DNA from: Scheffersomyces stipitis CBS 6054
Taxonomy: Eukaryota > Ascomycota > Pichiomycetes > Serinales > Debaryomycetaceae
NCBI RefSeq assembly: GCF_000209165.1
Contig: NC_009046.1
Span: 372,001-436,000, forward strand
Reading direction: 5' to 3'
DNA length: 64,000 nt
Part shown: piece by piece, positions 10,568 to 20,806 of the stretch
Numbering within the stretch: the first letter of the stretch is position 1
How the letters are laid out: every line of letters starts with the position of its first letter
Notes under the pieces: model-generated
Database searches by the model: none
Told to the model about the DNA's origin: nothing
Seen by the model: only the letters and a program-made list of their open reading frames with translations
Made by a program: the position numbers and the translations under genes

Positions 10568-11860
10568 ATGACACAGACTGTGCCTTTTGGCAAGAAATTC
10601 AAAGAAACCTACTTCACTAACATCAATCCACAGTACACTGCAGTGAACCATGGTTCGTACGGATTGTTCCCTGACAAGATCTTCCACAGATATGTGGAGG
10701 AAATGAAAAAAGATTTGTACAATCCTGACAATTACGTGAAGGTGCAACAACCCGAAACGTACAAGAAGGCACTTCAGACGCTTGGAGAGTTTTTTCATTG
10801 TGACTACCGCAATCTTGCTCTTGTTGACAATGCTACCACTGGGGTAAACACTATTTTGAGAAGTTTCCCCTTGGATAAGGGTGACAAAATCGTCTATCCC
10901 AGTACCATATATGGTGCTTGTGGCCTAACCATCAAATTCATGGTCAATCGGTATGGCATTGAAGCTGTTCCTATTGAGTTGGTCTACCCATTGGAAGAAA
11001 CAGAGATTTTGTCCAAGTTTGAAAAGGTGTTCAAAGAACAGAAGCCCAAGATCGCTCTCTTCGATGTGGTTATCTCTATGCCAGGGGTCAAGTTCCCCTA
11101 CGAGGAAATGACCGAATTATGTCGCAAATATGGAGTCTTGTCCTTGATTGACGGCGCTCATTGTGCTGGGTTGAATCCTATTGACTTGGGTAAGTTGAGG
11201 CCAGATTTCTTCGTCACCAACTTGCATAAGTGGCTCTTTGTTCCTCGTGTGTGTGCTTCTTTGTACATTGATAAAAAGCACCACCGTAGTGTTCATACTC
11301 TTCCTGTTAGCCACTCGTACTTGGATGACAATTCCAAGGTCAGTGCTGAGGATGAAGAGAACTGGTTGGTTGATAGGTTTACCTTTATTGGAACCAAGAA
11401 CTTTGCTTCAATCGCTGTTATTGGTGACTGTATCAGGTTCAGACAAGAAGAATGTGGAGGTGAACAAGCCGTCTATGACTATTGTCATTCTCTTGCTATT
11501 AAGGCTGGTGATGCCGTAAGCAAAATATGGGGAGGTCCTGTCTTGCAAAATAAAGCAAAGACATTGGTCAGCACGATGGTTACTGTAGAACTACCACTCG
11601 AGCAGTTTGGTTTGCTGATCACTGATTTTACTGGCAATTATGTTGAAACCATTGAATACGTTTTTGGAAGAGAGTTTCAAGAGTATAACACGTATGTGCC
11701 AGTTATTGTCCACAACAAGAAGATGTACGGGCGCTTCTCGGCACAGGTATATACGGAACTCTCCGATTTCGAAGTTGCTGCCAGAAAGGTTGTCGAAGTA
11801 TTTAACACATTAGCTGATGATCCGAAGTTTAGAAAGTTGTCGGGGAAGTCGAAGTTATAG
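10568..11860 (+). CDS. PLP-dependent class V aminotransferase-like enzyme
   Basis: 430 aa with the fold-type I layout of the isopenicillin-N-epimerase/cysteine-desulfurase-like branch. Seen: the opening VNHGSYG, DNATTGVNTILRS (phosphate-binding region), IDGAHCAG with the PLP-ring Asp195 and His198, and the Schiff-base lysine Lys221 in TNLHKWLF. Fungal members of this branch include Egt2 (hercynylcysteine sulfoxide lyase of ergothioneine synthesis) and several uncharacterised desulfurase-like enzymes. No Egt1-like partner is present here, so the substrate is not assigned. No targeting signal is evident, so it is probably cytosolic. The start is the ATG at 10568. It is convergent with XOG1 at 221 bp. 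Confidence 0.85.
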   Translation: MTQTVPFGKKFKETYFTNINPQYTAVNHGSYGLFPDKIFHRYVEEMKKDLYNPDNYVKVQQPETYKKALQTLGEFFHCDYRNLALVDNATTGVNTILRSFPLDKGDKIVYPSTIYGACGLTIKFMVNRYGIEAVPIELVYPLEETEILSKFEKVFKEQKPKIALFDVVISMPGVKFPYEEMTELCRKYGVLSLIDGAHCAGLNPIDLGKLRPDFFVTNLHKWLFVPRVCASLYIDKKHHRSVHTLPVSHSYLDDNSKVSAEDEENWLVDRFTFIGTKNFASIAVIGDCIRFRQEECGGEQAVYDYCHSLAIKAGDAVSKIWGGPVLQNKAKTLVSTMVTVELPLEQFGLLITDFTGNYVETIEYVFGREFQEYNTYVPVIVHNKKMYGRFSAQVYTELSDFEVAARKVVEVFNTLADDPKFRKLSGKSKL

Positions 11861-12081
11861 AGAAACTACTAAATGAGACTAGACAATAAATTTAATAATA
11901 GTGTATTAATTAGTAAGATAATGTATTAATAAACAACCAGAACTGAAATGAAGATTGTGTGATCGAAAATGAGAAAAGCAACTAGTGTGTTTGAGAAAGG
12001 TTGTCTATAGTGTAACAGTATTTGAGACCAAACACTTGAACCCAATTCAACTTTTGTTTTTGAAATCATTCTTTAGATGCT

Positions 12082-13398
12082 TTAGAAACCACATTGGTTA
12101 GGGAATTGTCTGTCGGTGAGTGGCAGTGGGAAGAGTTGAGCAGCTGTCAATCTCTTGAAATCCCATTCAACAGCGTTTTCAGTCTTCCAGTTCCAGAAGA
12201 CCCAACCACCTGTCTGTTCAAAACCATCCAATTGGGCTTCAATGTACTTACGCACGTTAGTTTTGTAATCTTGAGTCCAGGTTCCCAAGTCAAGGTATGG
12301 AGTACAATCACCAATGTAAGCAGAGTTGTCGTATTGACCAGCGTAACGAGCACCACGACCAACACCGTTAAGCCACTTGGCACAGTCAGTCAAGGCAGCA
12401 GACCATTCACCAGCAACGTTCCAGTGGTATTCCTTCTTGGAATCCCAAGCCCAGTTACATGCAACAGAGATGTGTTGGTCGATATCACGGGCTAATTCGC
12501 CGTAGGAGAACACTTGATAGTGATGATGGTCAATAACGACGCTCCAGTAGTCACCGTTTTCAACGGTCAAGAAGTTGTCCCAGTAACCTGGAGCCTGGAA
12601 AGCATCATGGATGATCACGGGAGTTACGGAGCCAGTTTGTCTTAAGTTGTTGTAGCCTTGGGTCAAGAAGTTCTTCAAGTTGTTCATGTCCGAGACAGGG
12701 CCCAAAGGTTCGTTCAACAATTCGATACCAATAACATAGTTGGAATACTCGCCGTTACCGTATTTTTCAAAGATCTGCTCCAACACATTCAATGTAACCT
12801 GGACATTGTTAGGTTGTTGGTACTGGACAGTATCTCTCAAACCAGAGTTGTCAAAACCATTTTGAGAGCCTGGAGCACCGTGCAAGTCAATCCACACCTT
12901 CAAGCCATACTTGTTGGCCCATCCAAGTGCCTGGTCCAAGTATTCAACTTGGCCCTGAACATAGGGATCGTTATCCAACAATTGGAAAGCCCAGTAGCCG
13001 ATTGGGATACGGACAAAGTTTAAGCCTGCAGCAGCTATGTCTGAGAAATCCTGCTCGGTGTACCATGTCTTCCAGTGCGTATCTAATCTCTGGCCAGCGA
13101 CCAATTTGCCCAACTTTTGAGTGTAGTGGTATTCATCTACAGGGACCTGAGAGTCGTCGCCCCAGTTTTCCCACTGTTCAAACAAAGATGGTGTGATGTA
13201 GGGTTCAAGCACGAACCAGCCTCCCAAATTCACCCCTCTGATGACATCATTTTGGTAGTCCCAGGAGGCACCCTTCTTCGTCAACTTCTTCAAGTTGTTA
13301 TTGTTATCCAAGAGCGGGTTGTTGATGGAGGCGGATGCCACAAGTAAAGATTGTGACAACACCAAAATGGAGGAGACAATGGATGTAAGTTGTACCAT
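12082..13398 (-). CDS. XOG1: Secreted exo-1,3-beta-glucanase (GH5)
   Basis: Cell-wall glucan exo-hydrolase of glycoside hydrolase family 5, called Exg1 in Saccharomyces and Xog1 in Candida. At 438 aa it has the same length as C. albicans Xog1. A signal peptide covers residues 1-23, followed by a short propeptide ending in a dibasic KK at 41-42, a likely Kex2-type site. The mature enzyme begins near [20 protein letters not shown]. The acid/base Glu230 is in LLNEPLG and the nucleophile Glu331 is in [11 protein letters not shown]; their spacing agrees with the Candida enzyme. Leucine is mostly TTG and codon use is biased, so it is probably well expressed. The start is the ATG at 13396-13398. Confidence 0.95.
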   Translation of the reverse strand: MVQLTSIVSSILVLSQSLLVASASINNPLLDNNNNLKKLTKKGASWDYQNDVIRGVNLGGWFVLEPYITPSLFEQWENWGDDSQVPVDEYHYTQKLGKLVAGQRLDTHWKTWYTEQDFSDIAAAGLNFVRIPIGYWAFQLLDNDPYVQGQVEYLDQALGWANKYGLKVWIDLHGAPGSQNGFDNSGLRDTVQYQQPNNVQVTLNVLEQIFEKYGNGEYSNYVIGIELLNEPLGPVSDMNNLKNFLTQGYNNLRQTGSVTPVIIHDAFQAPGYWDNFLTVENGDYWSVVIDHHHYQVFSYGELARDIDQHISVACNWAWDSKKEYHWNVAGEWSAALTDCAKWLNGVGRGARYAGQYDNSAYIGDCTPYLDLGTWTQDYKTNVRKYIEAQLDGFEQTGGWVFWNWKTENAVEWDFKRLTAAQLFPLPLTDRQFPNQCGF

Positions 13399-15827
13399 AT
13401 TGCTGTACAGGTGTCAAAAGGTTAATGTGCAAGGAGGTTATGTTCGCACCTTATGACGTATGCACCAGAAAATAAATTTATCGGGAAATAATATTCTGAT
13501 AATATTCTAAATTAATCCTGTTATTTTAGGAGAATTTATTGAATCCGAGAATTGTGAATCAATCTACGACAATTGATGCAGCAAGGAGCTATTGATGAAA
13601 TCGTACGGGAGTTCGGTCCAACACTAGGTGACGATAATTTTGCGGTCTTGTCAACGAGCTATGATATTCCTGGAGCTGGAATTGTATGCTGCAAGTGAAA
13701 AGAGAGGAGCCAGGTTTGTCTACTCAGCGGCTATTAATACGGCTGAAACGAAGTGGATGAAACAAGGAAATGCTATGGCGATGTCGAAGGTTGCAACTAT
13801 AGAGTTCTCACGACAAGGCTGAAGATGAAATGAGAAGAGGGCTGGGCCTTAGTAGTGTACCGTATACGGATTTGAATCTATGAATATAAACGAACAGTGA
13901 GAAAAAGTGGAACAAGGGTTCTTCCACGTTGGACGGGGGGTGCTTATATATTTATATGAACAGGAGATGACAATCTTCGGTTGTTGTTTCTAGAACGCGA
14001 GTGTGCACCTGTTTTCAAGTGAAATTCAAGCCGGCGACGGCACTCCTTCAATCGGTGTTGCTTGGGTAGGAATCCGAGAATGTTCCACACGGTAAAAAAA
14101 AAAGGTGCGAGTGTGCGTTGGATTTATTCAACACAAAGAAATTTTAGGCTTGATAAGTTGGCTTTTTATTTTTCGTGTGCTGCGAACTGGCAACCAGCCA
14201 CTAGAGACAAAGGATCATTTCCAATTGTATCTCTATGCTTGTTCATGTACAAGTCTGGAAGGGGCTAGAGATGTGCCAGTGTCGCTTCTTGTCCTTACAA
14301 TAACGGAGTCATGGTGGAGAAGACTCCAAGACAATGTCAGCTGAAGCCAATAACCAGTCGAATGGTACTACAACCGGTCTTACATATGTACTGTTTATGT
14401 TTATTTTTCCGTATCGTATTTATAGATACACACATACAAATCCATTGGTTCAACGGATAGTCTGCATGGAGGGCGTGTTACCACGCATTCACTGGATAGA
14501 CAAGCTCAGCGCGAAGTGCCTTTTGCTTTGGCCATGCATAATCTGCGGGAGTCACAGCGGCGATCAAAACAGTATTCGCTAAACCCAACTCAGCAGGTTG
14601 TCATGCTGAGCTGAGATACGCTTGCGTCAGAATCTGCTACAGTTAGTTGTGCCACCGTGCAATGAGTGAATGAGCCACCAGGCTTCATTGTTTTAGGTGG
14701 AACCTTGTGATTTCTGGCAATTCTAGATTTTAGATAGGGACCAAGCCTGGTCGGGAAAATATAGAGAGCAGCACACAAAATAAATTTGGTACGAGAAAAT
14801 CTCAATCTATTATCTCGGGGCCGGATTTGAGACAAGAAACGCGCTGCTAGCTTTTGTTCTGGTCCTCCTTGCTGTGTGTGGCTGCACAGCCTAAAGCCAT
14901 ACAGGAGGAACTACAAATCTCATCTCCGTGTCCAAGTCCATGGCTGGTTCACCTAGTGGTATTCCGGTGTAGAGCCGGTGGATGTGAAACTGGCACATTT
15001 CTTGTAGAAACATGTGTGCCTTTTAAGCCGTGTTGTGTCGTAAACTTGAATACGGCCTCTGAGATGCCCTCGTGCCTAGTAGCATCCACACCTGGGGACA
15101 ATCGTTGTCCTCTGATCCCCCTCTTTTCAAACATTCGGAGACAACTTAGAAACAATGAAGAGACAAAGCAGAATCACGGAGCGCAACGCCAGACACGCTC
15201 TCACCACTCTGAGGCAGAGTCGATCACAATCAATGTCCGGCTGTGCAGTTTAAACTTTCTTTTGGTAGTTGATTACCTACTAGGGGAACTTTTGTAATTT
15301 CTTGATCCGAGGAGCTGGAGGTACTGCTGTTCATAACGGGTTAAAACCAAAACGAATATATCATGCCTGTGTAGGACGGTTTGGTTCAGTGCCATTTTTG
15401 GCCGTTTCGTTTCCGTGAAAGTTTCCAGTTGCGCCCCTACCAACGCAAGGGGGGTGGAACGCAGCTCCCATGTGGAATTTGGTACCCCCTATCCCAAGAG
15501 AGCAGGCTTGTCGTCTCTGGCATCCACCGCTGAATCTCGGCACAGAGAAGATGACCATCTCTCGTATAGACAATGTGGAAGTATGTCGGTGTGTCATAGT
15601 GATTGTTTGAGTTGGTCATGGGCCCCGTGTCTCGCTGCCATCTCATGTATCTGCACGCTGGGGCCACTTCCACTTGAGGGCTAATGTCTTGCATCCAAAA
15701 ACGTTCTACGGTCGCGTGCCTGAAAATCTGTCACAATCCATTCAGTCCATACCGCGACATTCCGCAGAAACTCCACAATCGCAAACTGGAGTAACAGCGC
15801 CGATCTTGGGTAGAGGTCCTTTCTATT

Positions 15828-15937
15828 CATTTCACTAGATCTACTGAAATATTTGGAAATTTTCGAAGTGGTCTCTCTATTGCAGCGACAGTATATAGCG
15901 CCAACCAGCCTCTTCTCACACCAAATCTAGTGAAATG
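15828..15937. repeat. 13-bp perfect inverted repeat with 84-base spacer
   Basis: Arms CATTTCACTAGAT at 15828-15840 and ATCTAGTGAAATG at 15925-15937. It lies in the middle of the gene-free block. No flanking duplication or reading frame suggests a transposon. Confidence 0.6.
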
Positions 15938-17214
15938 CTCTCTGGAACATCTGAACTGGAATGGACCCCGTGGAAGGGTCTCTACGGTATACTTATCCAA
16001 AGTATGAACCAGCCATGTAATTGACATCCAAACGTCACTTTCTGCCACAATGTAATTAAAATACTTCTTTGAGCAATGCAGAATACTTTGACTGAAGTAT
16101 GCAGCCGCCATTTATTGTAACAAGAGCTTATTGTTGAAGAGAGGTTGCTGACAATCCAACTCAAATAGTTTGAAATGGAATTCCTAAAATTCAGGGACTG
16201 ATATGTCATGCATGCTCTTGAGGAGCAGTCGGACATTGTCCACCAGAGTACTCCACAAGTAGAGTAATTCTGTAAAAGCTGGTAGCCTTGTCCCTAAAGT
16301 CTAATATTGTAGTGGGGAGTAGACGCATATCCTGGTATCCGCGTTACCCCTTTAGGTAAAGACACAAAAATTGAGGCGAGTCTCAAACTTGATAAACGTC
16401 AAATGCACTCTATCCTGGCACAACTCCTAACGCCTCCACTTTGTCTCAGCACGGACTTTAGAAATAAATCAGGATAGAGAAATTGGATCCCAGGGTGAAG
16501 CCCATCTTAACTTTTCTTTTTAAAGCTCTTATATTACTTTAAAAGAACCGTTCAATAAAATGTGGCCGGTTTCTTCATTCAGTACGGCAGCGGTGAACAG
16601 AAAAAATATTATTATGTCCAATACAAATTAATACATCAATTTGATTGAGGACTTTCTACCTTGTGATGGGTTACTACAAATAACCAGACAATGCAGGAAA
16701 AGAACCAAATGTGTCAAATCTGGTGACAGGGATTTTCAAGACACTAAGGAATCTGGTTTATGCCCTGGCTGCAATAAACTCTAAACGGTAGGGCGGTAGG
16801 GAACTGATTTCCTCTAGCTTATCCACAGGTTAGACCTAGCTCCTCTTCTCTTTTATATATTTCAGTGGGATGTCGGCTGTGGTGGAGATTTGTAGTGGGG
16901 CCCCGATCTGAATCTTGGTCGAACCGCCTTTCTAGTTTGGGGTCCAGTGACTTCACCGCGGATGTGAGCCGGAACCGCTCCAAGTGGCCATATCTGGTAC
17001 TTGCAGGGCGCTCTCGTATCTTATCTCGCAGTGGGGACTATATAGTAATATCTAACCTGCAATGCCGTTTCGATTTTTGAGTGGTGAGAAGTGTCGAAGT
17101 TTGCAGGTTGCTTGTGTCCAATCTTGATCTAAGCGGCTAATTGGCGGAAAAAGAAACGACTCTAATACTCTTATCTTCGATTGTACTATCTATTATCCGA
17201 AGTTTATAAATGGT

Positions 17215-17220
17215 GTGCGG
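17215..17220 (+). promoter_or_regulatory. TATA box of HOL1
   Basis: TATAAA 224 bp before the HOL1 ATG and 186 bp before the uORF, a usual distance for a yeast TATA box. Start sites are not visible in sequence. Confidence 0.45.
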
Positions 17221-17405
17221 CATAAAATTTCACTAGCCGAGTCATCTCATCTGTTGCTTACCCCAGCTTATATTAATAGACGTTGATCCACAAGATCGTA
17301 TTGTTGCATTTTGTAGTTCAAGATTTGCTCTTGTGGACTTGACGCTGTCAACATTTTTCTTACATTTTTCTTACTAGCACAAAATATTGAAGCTGCACTC
17401 TTGGC

Positions 17406-17432
17406 ATGGAAACTTTAGCTTGTAAACCTTAA
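17406..17432 (+). CDS. Upstream ORF in the HOL1 leader (METLACKP-stop)
   Basis: Eight codons ending CCT TAA, so the peptide finishes with proline directly before the stop. It is the only ATG I find between about 17222 and the HOL1 start, and it ends 11 bases before that start. S. cerevisiae HOL1 is known to carry a short inhibitory uORF (MLLPS-stop) through which polyamines control translation. This peptide differs in sequence but shares position, small size and a Pro-containing end. An equivalent role is inference. Confidence 0.5.
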   Translation: METLACKP

Positions 17433-17443
17433 ATATATCCACG

Positions 17444-19156
17444 ATGAATCTCGAAGCTCCAATTTTGTCGAACGTTCAAATCAACGATAAAGCCAACGAC
17501 GACTTTATTCCTGGTACAAAGAATATTTATACGGATGCCATAGGTCCGGAAGATGAGGTTACCAAGAAGAAAGTGAAAACTCAGGGTAACATCATTTTGA
17601 TTCCACAACCTTGTAACTCTCCCAATGATCCACTTAATTGGTCCAAGTATAGAAAGTTTGTGAACTTTGCTATTCTTGCCGTTATCACTGGTTTTACCGC
17701 CGCTACTTCTAACGATGCTGGTGCTATTCAAGATTCCCTTAACGAGTTGTACGATATATCGTATGACAAAATGAACATCGGTGCGGGGGTGCTTTTCTTG
17801 GGAATTGGTTGGGGTACTTTTTTCATAACCCCACTTGCATCTTTGTATGGTCGTAAATTGTCCTACTTCATCTGTATTTTCTTGGGTTTACTTGGTGCCG
17901 TTTGGTTTGCTCTTTCCAGGCGTACTGCCGATGCCATCTGGTCCCAATTATTTGTAGGTATTTCCGAAAGTTGTGCTGAGGCGCTGGTTCAGTTGAGTTT
18001 GAGTGAGTTATATTTCCAACATCAATTAGGTTCCGTCTTAACTGTATATATTTTGGCTACTTCCGTTGGTACTTTCTTGGGTCCTTTAATTGCTGGTTTT
18101 ATTGTTCAATATGTAGGTTTCAGATGGGTGGGTTGGATTGCAGTCTTCATTTCCATTGGTTTGCTCTTTATCATTTTCTTCGTTCTCGAAGAAACCATGT
18201 TCGACAGAAAGATATTCTCCAGAGGCGTTATAAATGGAGTTTCTCCATCTTCGGACAAGCAAGTGCCTGAATTCGACGATATCAAGAAGGAACACTCTAA
18301 GGAATTTACTACCGTGGATGAATCCAACTCCTCTGAGGATGAAGACACTGATTTGATCAATATGGGCGAAAATGACCCACCAAAGTCCTACTGGAAAAAC
18401 GTTCAGTTGATTACCTTAGCTCCAAACTTGCAAGGTACTGGTTTCTTACAATATTTAACCCAATTGAGAATGTTGTTGAAGGTTTTCTTGTATCCTCCAG
18501 TTATCTTCTCTGGATTAGTGTGGGGTATGCAAGATGCCCTTTTAACATTCTACTTGACAGTTGAAGACGACGAATACTATGACCCTCCTTACAGCTACGG
18601 TAACACAGGTGTTGCCTTGATGAATGTTCCAACCTTAATTGGAGCCATTATTGGGTGTTTCTTTGCTGGTCCTCTAAGCGATAAGTTCTCCATCTGGATG
18701 GCAAAGAGAAATAACGGTATTCAAGAAGCTGAATACCGTCTTTGGTTCCTTTTTGCCCCTGCAGTAATTGCTCCAGTCGGTTTGATATTGTTTGCAGTGG
18801 GTACTGATCAAGTTTGGGACTGGCCACCTACTTACGTAGGCTTAGGATTTATTGGGTTCGGTTTCGGTTGTTCTGGAGATGTTTCCATGTCTTATCTTAT
18901 GGATGCTTACCCAGATATGGTTATTGAAATGATGTGTGGTGTTTCTGTTATCAACAACATGATTGGTTGCATTTTTACTTTCGCTTGTTCACCTTGGTTG
19001 GATGCCATGGGAAACACACACACCTTCATTATTTTGGCAGTCATTGAAGCCGTTATTATGTTCAGTGCTGCGCCAATGATCTGGTATGGCAAGAGAATCA
19101 GAAACTGGACTAAGGATTGGTATATTGAATTCTGTCAATTGCGTGACGGTATGTAA
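17444..19156 (+). CDS. HOL1: MFS transporter, Hol1-type (polyamine/cation)
   Basis: Major facilitator protein of the DHA1 branch. S. cerevisiae Hol1 is a plasma-membrane, high-affinity polyamine transporter first found through cation and histidinol uptake. The product is 570 aa with 12 expected membrane segments and a charged central loop at about residues 250-315. Hol1-specific phrases are clear: IPQPCNSPNDPLNWS, FTAATSNDAGA, GAGVLFLGIGW, IWSQLFVGISESCAEA and LGSVLTVYI. Codon 181 (17984-17986) is CTG; serine there gives CAEASVQLSLS, a better fit than leucine. The ATG has A at -3 and is preceded by a uORF. CTG-clade yeasts carry several HOL paralogues, so the exact orthologue is open. Confidence 0.88.
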   Translation: MNLEAPILSNVQINDKANDDFIPGTKNIYTDAIGPEDEVTKKKVKTQGNIILIPQPCNSPNDPLNWSKYRKFVNFAILAVITGFTAATSNDAGAIQDSLNELYDISYDKMNIGAGVLFLGIGWGTFFITPLASLYGRKLSYFICIFLGLLGAVWFALSRRTADAIWSQLFVGISESCAEALVQLSLSELYFQHQLGSVLTVYILATSVGTFLGPLIAGFIVQYVGFRWVGWIAVFISIGLLFIIFFVLEETMFDRKIFSRGVINGVSPSSDKQVPEFDDIKKEHSKEFTTVDESNSSEDEDTDLINMGENDPPKSYWKNVQLITLAPNLQGTGFLQYLTQLRMLLKVFLYPPVIFSGLVWGMQDALLTFYLTVEDDEYYDPPYSYGNTGVALMNVPTLIGAIIGCFFAGPLSDKFSIWMAKRNNGIQEAEYRLWFLFAPAVIAPVGLILFAVGTDQVWDWPPTYVGLGFIGFGFGCSGDVSMSYLMDAYPDMVIEMMCGVSVINNMIGCIFTFACSPWLDAMGNTHTFIILAVIEAVIMFSAAPMIWYGKRIRNWTKDWYIEFCQLRDGM

Positions 19157-19836
19157 AACATGTATTTAATTAGAAGACTTTAATAACAATTATATTATAA
19201 TTTGAATCTATTCTCGCCATTATTATATATTCTCATTTGTCTCTATTTCAACTTTTCGCAGCCAAATTACAAAATAGGTGGAGCAATTTATGTTGATCAT
19301 GAATTCCAAGAAAATCTACAATTAAGGACCTACACTATTTCTGTAACAGGCAATAGATAACAGCATAATTTATATCAGCATTAGACCAAAAAAGCTCAAT
19401 ACTTTCCTAAACCAACTGACTAGGTCAATTGTGCACGTTCAGTAGATCAATAAAAATCAAAAAATAAACTCGCTTTAACTAATTTCTCTAGATATTACAG
19501 TAAGCAATGCCAATCTAAATTCTAAGTCTCTTAAACTCGACTGTCCATCTAAGCTTTGTGAAGACAAAGCTGTGAATTTAATTTCAAGTGTTGCAACCTT
19601 GCCTTAGTTGTGTAGCAACCCGCACTATTAAACCTACTGATTATTGGTATACACGAGCACGTGATAACGAGGGCTGCAACCCTAATATCCGGTGCACACA
19701 CGCAAACAGAGTGAAGAGTTTTGAAAAAAAAGTTTCAATACCAGTTGTAGTACCAACGGGTTATTTGGAGCTTCTTCTTCAACAAACTAAGAATAGTCTG
19801 CCTAAGCTTAAATCGATTATCTCTAGTTAACTTACA
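19157..19836. other. Intergenic, RPP1 promoter
   Basis: 680 bp between HOL1 and RPP1, AT-rich at the left. The right part holds the E-box and Tbf1-type site listed next, then T- and A-rich tracts. The frame at 19588-19830 is not a recognisable gene. Confidence 0.6.
19658..19685. promoter_or_regulatory. Cbf1 E-box plus Tbf1-type box upstream of RPP1
   Basis: CACGTG at 19658-19663 and AACCCTAA (TTAGGGTT on the other strand) at 19678-19685, about 150-180 bp before the RPP1 ATG. Cbf1 and Tbf1 are the described regulators of ribosomal-protein genes in C. albicans, where they replace the Rap1-based system of Saccharomyces. The paired sites fit that scheme. Confidence 0.65.
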
Positions 19837-20163
19837 ATGTCTGTTGAAACTGCTTTGTCCTACGCTGCCTTGATCTTGGCTGACTCTGAGCTCGAAATCA
19901 CTTCTGAAAAGTTGTTGGCTTTGACCACCAAGGCTAACGTCGAAGTTGAAGGTATCTGGGCTGATATCTACGCTAAGGCTTTGGAAAGCCAAGACTTGAA
20001 GGCCTTGTTCTTCAACATCTCTGCTGCTCCAGCTTCTGGTGCTGCTCCAGTTGCCGCTGCTGCTGGTGCTGCTGCCGGTGGTGAAGAAGCCGCTGCTGAA
20101 GAAAAGGCTGAAGAAGCCAAGGAAGAATCCGATGATGACATGGGTTTCGGTTTGTTCGATTAA
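19837..20163 (+). CDS. RPP1A: 60S acidic ribosomal stalk protein P1
   Basis: P1 pairs with P2 on P0 to form the ribosomal stalk that recruits translational GTPases. The product is 108 aa. It has the P1-type helical N-terminus ([19 protein letters not shown]), an Ala/Gly hinge at about residues 70-85, an acidic stretch, and the universal tail [13 protein letters not shown]. It reads as the P1-alpha form (S. cerevisiae RPP1A). No in-frame CTG and heavy TTG use indicate high expression. It is convergent with RPL13, and the RPP1-RPL13-RPS16 order and orientation match S. cerevisiae YDL081C-YDL082W-YDL083C from memory. Confidence 0.93.
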   Translation: MSVETALSYAALILADSELEITSEKLLALTTKANVEVEGIWADIYAKALESQDLKALFFNISAAPASGAAPVAAAAGAAAGGEEAAAEEKAEEAKEESDDDMGFGLFD

Positions 20164-20806
20164 ACAATTTAATACCTTTATTAAACAATTAAAATTAAAG
20201 ATGACACCTTTATTGCACATTTAGTTGTAAAAAGTATCATCAAATTGGGAATTATATTGATGATGACAATCACAGAAAAAGTTGAAAGACTACATATTTC
20301 AAAGATTTTTATACCAATCTTTGAATGTTTTGTGTTATCAGGATAGTAATTTGTAATAATTTAGTTAATTAGCATTGGTTTTGGATTTATATTGAATAAA
20401 AATTAGAAATAAATCGTCTTGTAGACTCAGCTAGAAACAATTGCGGAACATAGTCATAAGCAAAATGTCAGATCAAAGACACTTAATATGAATAGATTAT
20501 TCAACTCTCACCGCAACTTGCAGAACGAATAACTTCAACAGTCAACTCTGCAACTAACAGCTTACAAAATACTTTGGTACATGATTTGGTCTTATATATA
20601 TATGTATATATTATTAATAACCAAGAAATACTATGAAATACATAAAAGTTAAAGTTCCTCTACTTCATTTAACTAATTAACACAACGAGGTTAATCATAT
20701 GGGATTTTCCCCTCAGGATTCAAATAAGGACAATATTAGTTATGATAGAAGATGCATAATATTGACTCGTAAGTGAATGATGTTTGGATAAATTGTACTA
20801 ATTAAT
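20164..20806. other. Convergent intergenic region RPP1 / RPL13
   Basis: 643 bp between two convergent highly expressed genes, very AT-rich, with an alternating TA tract near 20594-20611. This is long for a convergent gap, but I see no frame or RNA motif strong enough to call. Confidence 0.6.

Larger units (their letters stand above)
13399..17405. other. 4-kb gene-free, GC-rich intergenic block
   Basis: No open frame here looks like a protein: all are short, scattered over both strands, mostly without ATG, and match no family I know. From about 13.55 to 17.2 kb the base composition is unlike other gaps (15421-15480 is 36/60 G+C). I searched by eye for U1-U6, SRP, RNase P and telomerase RNA core motifs and found none. 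Small structures seen: a gcgagtgtgc direct repeat at 13997-14006 and 14107-14116, a run of 10 A at 14094-14103, a hairpin CTCAGCA/TGCTGAG at about 14589-14610, and the inverted repeat at 15828-15937. It contains the promoters of XOG1 (left) and HOL1 (right). Confidence 0.75.

Noticed and set aside
14854..15297. 147-codon open frame in the gene desert
   Set aside because: Starts with TTG, has a composition like random GC-rich DNA, many Cys and Pro, and no family resemblance. Several similar frames overlap on both strands.
13399..17405. Regional centromere
   Set aside because: No retrotransposon or LTR relics, no large inverted repeats, and GC-rich rather than AT-rich. Kept only as a test to run.
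20255..20345. Box C/D snoRNA suggested by a TGATGA motif between RPP1 and RPL13
   Set aside because: No convincing box D or terminal stem at a suitable distance.
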